From contig JBNKHH010000076.1 of the NCBI GenBank assembly GCA_050290245.1, positions 1-37,278 of the forward strand: a stretch of DNA of 37,278 bases, given 5' to 3'. The notes under the pieces are model-generated. The model ran no database searches. It was not told the DNA's origin and was given only the letters and a program-made list of their open reading frames with translations. Below are positions 33,033 through 37,278 of the stretch, in pieces. The translations under genes were made by a program, and so were the position numbers. This DNA comes from JBNKHH01 sp050290245. Its GTDB lineage: Bacteria > Pseudomonadota > Alphaproteobacteria > Rhodobacterales > Rhodobacteraceae. How positions within the stretch are numbered: position 1 is the first letter of the stretch; each line of letters opens with the position of its first letter.

Positions 33033-33245
33033 CAAGACCGTCCAGTCAACGAGCGTGTGTCGTTCTACGGCAGGCAGTCGCTCCTGACCTTGGTTGTCGA
33101 TGTCGAGGAGATCTTCATGCATGGCACGAAGGCATTCATCAGGTCTCGCTTTTGGCAGCCCGATCACTGGCCCGATCGCAAGAGCACACCGACACTCGCC
33201 GAGAGGGCCGTTGGCACAAACCCTGCAGTCAACCTATTGATGTCG
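33033..33245 (+). pseudogene. Remnant of a PPOX-family (MSMEG_1061-like) flavoprotein, C-terminal part
   Basis: In the frame that opens after a TGA at 33030, the translation LLTLVVDVEEIFMHGTKAFIRSRFW is followed by QPDHWPDRKSTPTLAE. This is the C-terminal signature of pyridoxamine-5'-phosphate-oxidase-like FMN proteins (typically VDVEEIFLHCxKAFIRSRLWxPE-WP). Only about 60-70 residues are recognisable. The N-terminal FMN-binding part is missing, there is an in-frame stop just before, and the reading frame runs on into the antisense of mur without a family-like ending. It is best read as a decayed gene. Confidence 0.6.
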
Positions 33246-33270
33246 CTTCGTCGCACCGCCGCTCTGGAGC

Positions 33271-33702
33271 CTACCGCGCCGCCTTTTTGCGTACGTAGAG
33301 CTCAAGCCGGTGATGGACGATCTCGTAACCCATGGCATCGGCAATCTCTGCTTGCAGCACCTCGATCCGCTCATTGGCGAACTCCACCACGTCGCCGGTT
33401 TCCACGTCGATCATGTGATCGTGGTGGCGGGCCTCGCTGTGCTCGAACCGCGCGGGCGTCCCCTCGAACTGGTGGCGCAGGATGACGCCCTGGTTTTCCA
33501 ACTCGGTCAGCGTCCGATAGACGGTCGACAGCGAGATGCCAGGCACCGCTGTTTCGGCGCGGCGCTGCAGCTCGACCGCTTCGGGATGATCCTCGGCCTC
33601 GGCCAAAACCGACAGAAGCGCCGCACGCTGGCGAGTTATGCGCACGCCAGCACGGCGAAGTGCAGAGGTCAGCTTCTCGGTTCGGCGGTCGATCTGTGTC
33701 AT
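33271..33702 (-). CDS. mur: Fur-family manganese/iron-responsive regulator (Mur)
   Basis: Fur-family repressor of 143 aa. The winged helix is at about 10-85 with ITRQRAALLSVLAEAEDHPEA and ISLSTVYRTLTELENQGVI. The dimerisation and metal part contains HHDHMIDVETGDVVEFANERIE, the His-rich metal site. No C-terminal CxxC zinc site is present. In Rhodobacterales and Rhizobiales the Fur homologue next to sitABCD represses it with Mn2+ and is called Mur; location, divergent from sitA, fits well. It probably also controls itself through the shared operator at 33747. The start at 33702 has only a weak ribosome site. Confidence 0.85.
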   Translation of the reverse strand: MTQIDRRTEKLTSALRRAGVRITRQRAALLSVLAEAEDHPEAVELQRRAETAVPGISLSTVYRTLTELENQGVILRHQFEGTPARFEHSEARHHDHMIDVETGDVVEFANERIEVLQAEIADAMGYEIVHHRLELYVRKKAAR

Positions 33703-33746
33703 CGTCTACTTTTCGCGCAAGACCGAGCTTTTTGGCAAGCTCTAGT

Positions 33747-33761
33747 TGCAAATGATTTGCA
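33747..33761. promoter_or_regulatory. Candidate Mur/Fur operator
   Basis: TGCAAAT-G-ATTTGCA is a perfect 15-bp dyad between mur and sitA, and a further TTGCAAA half-site follows at 33775-33781. TGCAAAT-type palindromes are the kind described for alphaproteobacterial Mur (MRS). It is a few bases upstream of the sitA -35 box and could serve both promoters. Confidence 0.65.
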
Positions 33762-33767
33762 TTTACC

Positions 33768-33796
33768 TTGACAGTTGCAAACCATTCCCAGATAGA
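33768..33796 (+). promoter_or_regulatory. Candidate sitA promoter
   Basis: TTGACA at 33768-33773 is followed after 17 nt by GATAGA (33791-33796), a weak -10. It lies just downstream of the Mur dyad, 33 bp before the sitA start. Confidence 0.4.
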
Positions 33797-33828
33797 GACA
33801 CGGCGAACACTCGAAACGGAGCGCGCGG

Positions 33829-34716
33829 ATGATTGGCAGAAGAGGTCTTCTTGGCATCGCGGCAGTGCTGGCTCTTGCCGGGCCTGCATTGGCCGCCGAC
33901 AAACTCAAGGTTGCCACCACTTTCACAGTAATCGCGGATATGGCGCAGAACGTTGCCGGCGATGCGGCAGAGGTGGTATCGATTACCAAGCCCGGCGCTG
34001 AGATCCATGGGTATCAGCCCACACCGCGGGATATCGTGAAAGTGCAGGATGCGGATTTGATCCTGTGGAACGGGCTAAATCTCGAACGCTGGTTCGAGCA
34101 GTTCGTCTCAAACCTGCGCGACGTGCCGGCCGCGACGGTCTCAGAGGGGGTCGAGCCGATCTCGATCTCGGGCGGCGAGTATGAAGGCAAGCCCAATCCT
34201 CATGCCTGGATGGCGCTCTCATCGGCGGAAATCTATATCGACAATATCCGCGACGCGCTGAGCGCGGCCGATCCAGATAACGCCGCCAACTACGCGGCCA
34301 ATGCCGAGGCCTACAAAGCGCAGATGGCGGCAGTGATCGGCCCCCTGCGCGAAGCGGCGCGCGCGCTGCCGAAGGACCGACGTTGGCTGGTGACATCGGA
34401 AGGAGCGTTTTCCTATCTCGCACGCGATTTCGGCCTGAAGGAGGCTTATCTCTGGCCGATCAATGCCGATGCGCAAGGCACGCCGCAGCAGGTGCGCAAA
34501 GTCATCGATACGGTGCGCGAATACGATATCCCGGTGGTGTTTTCTGAGAGCACGGTCTCGGAAAAGCCCGCCAGGCAGGTTGCGCGCGAAACCGGCGCGA
34601 AATATGGCGGCGTCCTTTATGTCGACAGCATCTCAGAGCCTGACGGGCCGGTGCCAAGCTATCTCGATCTGTTGCGCGTCACCTCCGAGACGATCGTGAA
34701 AGGTTTGCAGGAATGA
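33829..34716 (+). CDS. sitA: Manganese/iron ABC transporter, periplasmic binding protein SitA
   Basis: Cluster A-I metal-binding lipoprotein/periplasmic protein, 295 aa. The signal peptide is at about 1-22 (MIGRRGLLGIAAVLALAGPALA) with no lipobox Cys, so it is probably soluble. The four metal ligands of SitA/PsaA proteins can be placed: His in AEIHGYQPTP, His in NPHAWM, Glu in VTSEGAFSYLA and Asp in YVDSISEPDG. The His-His-Glu-Asp set indicates Mn2+/Fe2+ rather than zinc, since the His-rich zinc loop is absent. First gene of the sitABCD operon, divergent from mur. Confidence 0.93.
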   Translation: MIGRRGLLGIAAVLALAGPALAADKLKVATTFTVIADMAQNVAGDAAEVVSITKPGAEIHGYQPTPRDIVKVQDADLILWNGLNLERWFEQFVSNLRDVPAATVSEGVEPISISGGEYEGKPNPHAWMALSSAEIYIDNIRDALSAADPDNAANYAANAEAYKAQMAAVIGPLREAARALPKDRRWLVTSEGAFSYLARDFGLKEAYLWPINADAQGTPQQVRKVIDTVREYDIPVVFSESTVSEKPARQVARETGAKYGGVLYVDSISEPDGPVPSYLDLLRVTSETIVKGLQE

Positions 34717-35567
34717 TCGAAGACGGCATCCGCGCGACCGGCCTCACGGTTACCTATCGCAACGGTCACACAGCGTTGCGCGATGCCAGCTTCGCTGTCC
34801 CGCACGGCACGATCACTGCGCTTGTCGGCGTGAACGGGGCTGGGAAGTCCACGCTCTTCAAGGCGCTGATGGGCTTCGTACCGGTCTCGGCAGGCAAGAT
34901 CGAGATTCTCGGTCGCCCGGTGCGTGACGTGATAAAGGATCAATCGGTGGCCTATGTTCCCCAAGCCGAGGAAGTCGATTGGACCTTCCCTGTGCTTGTC
35001 GAGGATGTCGTGATGATGGGCCGCTACGGCCATATGGGCTTTTTCCGCCGCCCGCGCCCCGCCGATCATGAGGCGGTCTCCGCAGCGCTGGCGCGAGTCA
35101 ACATGACCGAATTTCGCACTCGCCAGATCGGCGAGCTATCCGGCGGACAGAAGAAGCGCGTCTTCCTTGCGCGCGCACTGGCGCAGGACGCGCAGGTAAT
35201 CCTGCTCGACGAGCCGTTTACTGGCGTCGATGTAAAGACCGAGGAGCAGATCATCGCCCTCCTGCGGGATTTGCGAACCGAAGGCCGGGTCATGCTGGTG
35301 GCCACCCACAACCTTGGCTCGGTGCCCGAATTCTGCGACCGGGTCGTGCTGGTCAAGGGCACCGTACTGGCCTTCGGGCCGACGGCAGAGGTCTTCACCT
35401 CCGAGAACCTGCGCGAGGCCTTTGGCGGTGTGCTGCGCCACTTCATGCTCGAAGGTGAGCGCCTGCATGACGACGCCGACCCGCGCAAGCTCGAGGTCTT
35501 CTCGGATGATGAGCGCCCGCTGGTTATCTACGATGATCGTGCGCACACGTTGAAGGGGCGGTCATGA
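34713..35567 (+). CDS. sitB: Manganese/iron ABC transporter ATP-binding protein SitB
   Basis: ATPase subunit, 284 aa. Walker A GVNGAGKST (about residues 39-47), Q-loop in YVPQAEEVDW, signature LSGGQKKR, Walker B VILLDEPF, and switch His in VATHN. The stretch YVPQAEEVDWTFPVLVEDVVMMGRYGHMG is typical of the SitB/MntB subgroup. A C-terminal tail beyond the standard domain, about 30 residues (after LREAFGGVLRHF), is common in this family. The start overlaps sitA by 4 bp (ATGA). Confidence 0.95.
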   Translation: MIEDGIRATGLTVTYRNGHTALRDASFAVPHGTITALVGVNGAGKSTLFKALMGFVPVSAGKIEILGRPVRDVIKDQSVAYVPQAEEVDWTFPVLVEDVVMMGRYGHMGFFRRPRPADHEAVSAALARVNMTEFRTRQIGELSGGQKKRVFLARALAQDAQVILLDEPFTGVDVKTEEQIIALLRDLRTEGRVMLVATHNLGSVPEFCDRVVLVKGTVLAFGPTAEVFTSENLREAFGGVLRHFMLEGERLHDDADPRKLEVFSDDERPLVIYDDRAHTLKGRS

Positions 35568-36418
35568 TTTGGCTCGAACCCTTCCAATACGGTTACATGA
35601 CCAATGCGATCTGGGTCTCGGCCCTGGTGGGTGCGGTTTGCGCCTTCCTCTCGGCCTATCTGATGCTCAAGGGCTGGTCGCTAATCGGGGATGCGCTCTC
35701 ACATTCCGTCGTGCCCGGTGTCGCGGGGGCTTACATGCTGGGCCTACCCTTCGCCATTGGTGCGTTTCTCTCGGGGGGGCTCGCGGCGCTGGCGATGCTG
35801 TTCTTGCGCCAGCGCTCGGGCCTGAAGGAGGACGTGGTGATCGGGCTGATCTTCACCGCATTCTTCGGCCTGGGTCTGTTCATGGTCTCGCTGAACCCGA
35901 TGGCGGTCTCGATCCAGACCATCATCATGGGCAATATCCTCGCGATCTCGCCCGGCGATACTGTGCAGCTGGTGCTCATCGGGGGCGTCTCACTGGCGGT
36001 GCTGCTGGCGAAATGGCGTGACCTGATGGCGATGTTCTTCGACGAGGCGCATGCGCGTTCGATCGGGCTGAACGTGACGATGCTGCAACTGGTGTTCTTC
36101 ACATTGCTCTCGGCCTCGACAGTGGCGGCGATGCAGACGGTGGGCGCGTTCCTCGTTATCGCTCTGGTGGTAACGCCAGGGGCGACCGCCTATCTGCTCA
36201 CCGACCGTTTCCCCAGGCTCCTGGCACTGTCGGTGGCGATCGGTGCGATGACCTCCGCTGTCGGCGCCTATCTGAGCTATTTTCTCGACGGGGCGACGGG
36301 CGGCGTGATCGTCTGCCTGCAAACGGCGCTGTTCTTGGCGGCCCTCGTTTTTGCGCCCAAGCATGGGATGCTCGCTGCACGCGCCCGCGCCCGCGGCGCC
36401 CTGACGGAGATCGTGTGA
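35564..36418 (+). CDS. sitC: Manganese/iron ABC transporter permease SitC
   Basis: ABC-3 family permease, 284 aa, eight or nine hydrophobic helices. Family motifs are LKGWSLIGDALSHSVVPGVAGAY near residues 35-55 and the EAHARSIGLNVTMLQ coupling helix that contacts the ATPase. It overlaps sitB by 4 bp and sitD by 4 bp. Together with the similar sitD it forms the membrane pore. Confidence 0.94.
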   Translation: MIWLEPFQYGYMTNAIWVSALVGAVCAFLSAYLMLKGWSLIGDALSHSVVPGVAGAYMLGLPFAIGAFLSGGLAALAMLFLRQRSGLKEDVVIGLIFTAFFGLGLFMVSLNPMAVSIQTIIMGNILAISPGDTVQLVLIGGVSLAVLLAKWRDLMAMFFDEAHARSIGLNVTMLQLVFFTLLSASTVAAMQTVGAFLVIALVVTPGATAYLLTDRFPRLLALSVAIGAMTSAVGAYLSYFLDGATGGVIVCLQTALFLAALVFAPKHGMLAARARARGALTEIV

Positions 36419-37248
36419 TGGACGATCTGTTGTTGCCTTTCCAGTTTCCGTTCATGCAAAACGCATTTCTGATCGTGGCGCTGGTCGCCCCGGCCGCGGC
36501 GATGCTGAGCACGTTTCTGGTGCTCAAAGGCTGGTCGCTGATGGGGGACGCCACAAGTCACGCTGTTCTGCCGGGCGTTGTTCTCGCCTATCTCGCCGGG
36601 ATTCCGCTGATCATCGGCGCGTTTCTCGCCGGGCTTGTCTGCGCGGTCGGGACGGGCTTCATCAAGGACAATTCGCGGATCAAGCAGGACACGGTGATGG
36701 GCGTGGTGTTTTCGGGCATGTTCGGTCTGGGGATTGTAATTTACACCCAGATCGAGAGCGCGCTGCATCTCGATCACATCCTGTTCGGCAACATGCTGGG
36801 CGTGGGGACTCAGGATCTGTGGACCGCCGGACTGATCTCTGGTGCCGTGGCGTTAATCCTTGGCATGAAATGGCGCGATTTCCTCGCCCACAGCTTCGAT
36901 CCCGTGCAGGCGCGGATGATCGGGCTTCGAATAGGCTGGCTGCATTACGGGCTGCTGGCAATCCTGTCGGCGACGATTGTGGCGATGCTCTCCTCGGTGG
37001 GGATCATCCTGTCGGTGGCCTATCTGATCGCGCCGGGCGCCATCGCCTTTCTGCTAACGCGGCGCTTCGCGGCGATGCTGGTGGCCGCGGTCGTCGTGGC
37101 GCTGATCGCGGGATTTGTGGGCGTCTATGCCGCGTTCCGGCTCGATGCCAGTCCCGCACCGACGATCGTGTTGGTCCTGACCGCGATGTTCCTCGCATCG
37201 CTCATCCTGCGGCATCTGCGCGAACGTCGGGCCGGGCTATTGGCCTAG
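36415..37248 (+). CDS. sitD: Manganese/iron ABC transporter permease SitD
   Basis: Second ABC-3 permease, 277 aa, paralogous to sitC: LKGWSLMGDATSHAVLPGVVLAY in the first part and FDPVQARMIGLRIGWLHY as coupling helix. It ends 30 bp before the window edge with a TAG stop, so it is complete. The four sit genes are coupled throughout by ATGA overlaps. Confidence 0.94.
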   Translation: MMDDLLLPFQFPFMQNAFLIVALVAPAAAMLSTFLVLKGWSLMGDATSHAVLPGVVLAYLAGIPLIIGAFLAGLVCAVGTGFIKDNSRIKQDTVMGVVFSGMFGLGIVIYTQIESALHLDHILFGNMLGVGTQDLWTAGLISGAVALILGMKWRDFLAHSFDPVQARMIGLRIGWLHYGLLAILSATIVAMLSSVGIILSVAYLIAPGAIAFLLTRRFAAMLVAAVVVALIAGFVGVYAAFRLDASPAPTIVLVLTAMFLASLILRHLRERRAGLLA

Positions 37249-37278
37249 AAACGGTTGCGCCTGGCGGGCAAGACCGAC

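Noticed and set aside
1..37278. CRISPR arrays, tRNA/rRNA genes, insertion sequences or attachment sites
   Set aside because: No regularly spaced repeats, cloverleaf-like sequences, transposase or integrase motifs were found on reading both strands.

Overview
The window looks like chromosomal DNA from a Rhodobacterales-type (Roseobacter-like) alphaproteobacterium. GC and third-position GC are high. Catabolic operons are dense, with ATGA stop/start overlaps, and four solute transport systems occur here: amino-acid ABC, TRAP, tripartite tricarboxylate (TTT) and manganese ABC. The Fur-family regulator divergent from sitABCD is the arrangement typical of the alphaproteobacterial Mn regulator Mur. 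I see no rRNA, tRNA, CRISPR, integrase or insertion sequence. This assignment is inferred from gene content only.

Region 1 (1-7.6 kb, + strand): two amino-acid ABC permeases, a GntR/FCD regulator and a gamma-glutamyltransferase form one operon. A 264-bp gap carries a perfect 20-bp palindrome and a second GTGATCAC site. A second operon follows: a class-III aminotransferase of the glutamate-1-semialdehyde type, a PuuA-like glutamine-synthetase homologue and a second GntR/FCD regulator. Together this resembles gamma-glutamylation chemistry (glutamylate an amine, transaminate it, remove glutamate).

Region 2 (7.7-13.2 kb, - strand): an amidase and a TRAP transporter in the unusual order dctM-dctP-dctQ, preceded by a LysR gene. 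A T-N11-A palindrome lies between lysR and the amidase. The lysR gene lacks a normal start codon at the expected N-terminus.

Region 3 (13.2-16.1 kb): about 0.9 kb with no convincing gene (possible debris), a LigI-like amidohydrolase and a DUF475 membrane protein.

Region 4 (16.3-32.6 kb): the metabolic core. An operon encodes an NDP-forming acyl-CoA synthetase, an AtzG-like small subunit and an amidase. Divergent from it are a MarR regulator and an enoyl-CoA-hydratase-family gene; two matching 17-bp palindromes sit upstream of the synthetase and of the hydratase-like gene. Next comes a TTT system (tctA, tctB, and two convergent tctC paralogues). Then two divergent operons: RraA-like aldolase/decarboxylase, CaiB-type CoA-transferase, D-2-hydroxyacid dehydrogenase, NIPSNAP protein and tctC2 on the - strand; SMP-30 lactonase, a second hydratase-family protein, a hot-dog thioesterase and a SnoaL-like protein on the + strand. 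The set suggests uptake and CoA-dependent breakdown of an unidentified carboxylate or amide. I do not recognise it as a named pathway.

Region 5 (32.6 kb-end): a PPOX-family flavoprotein remnant, mur, and sitABCD with a TGCAAAT-G-ATTTGCA operator candidate between them.
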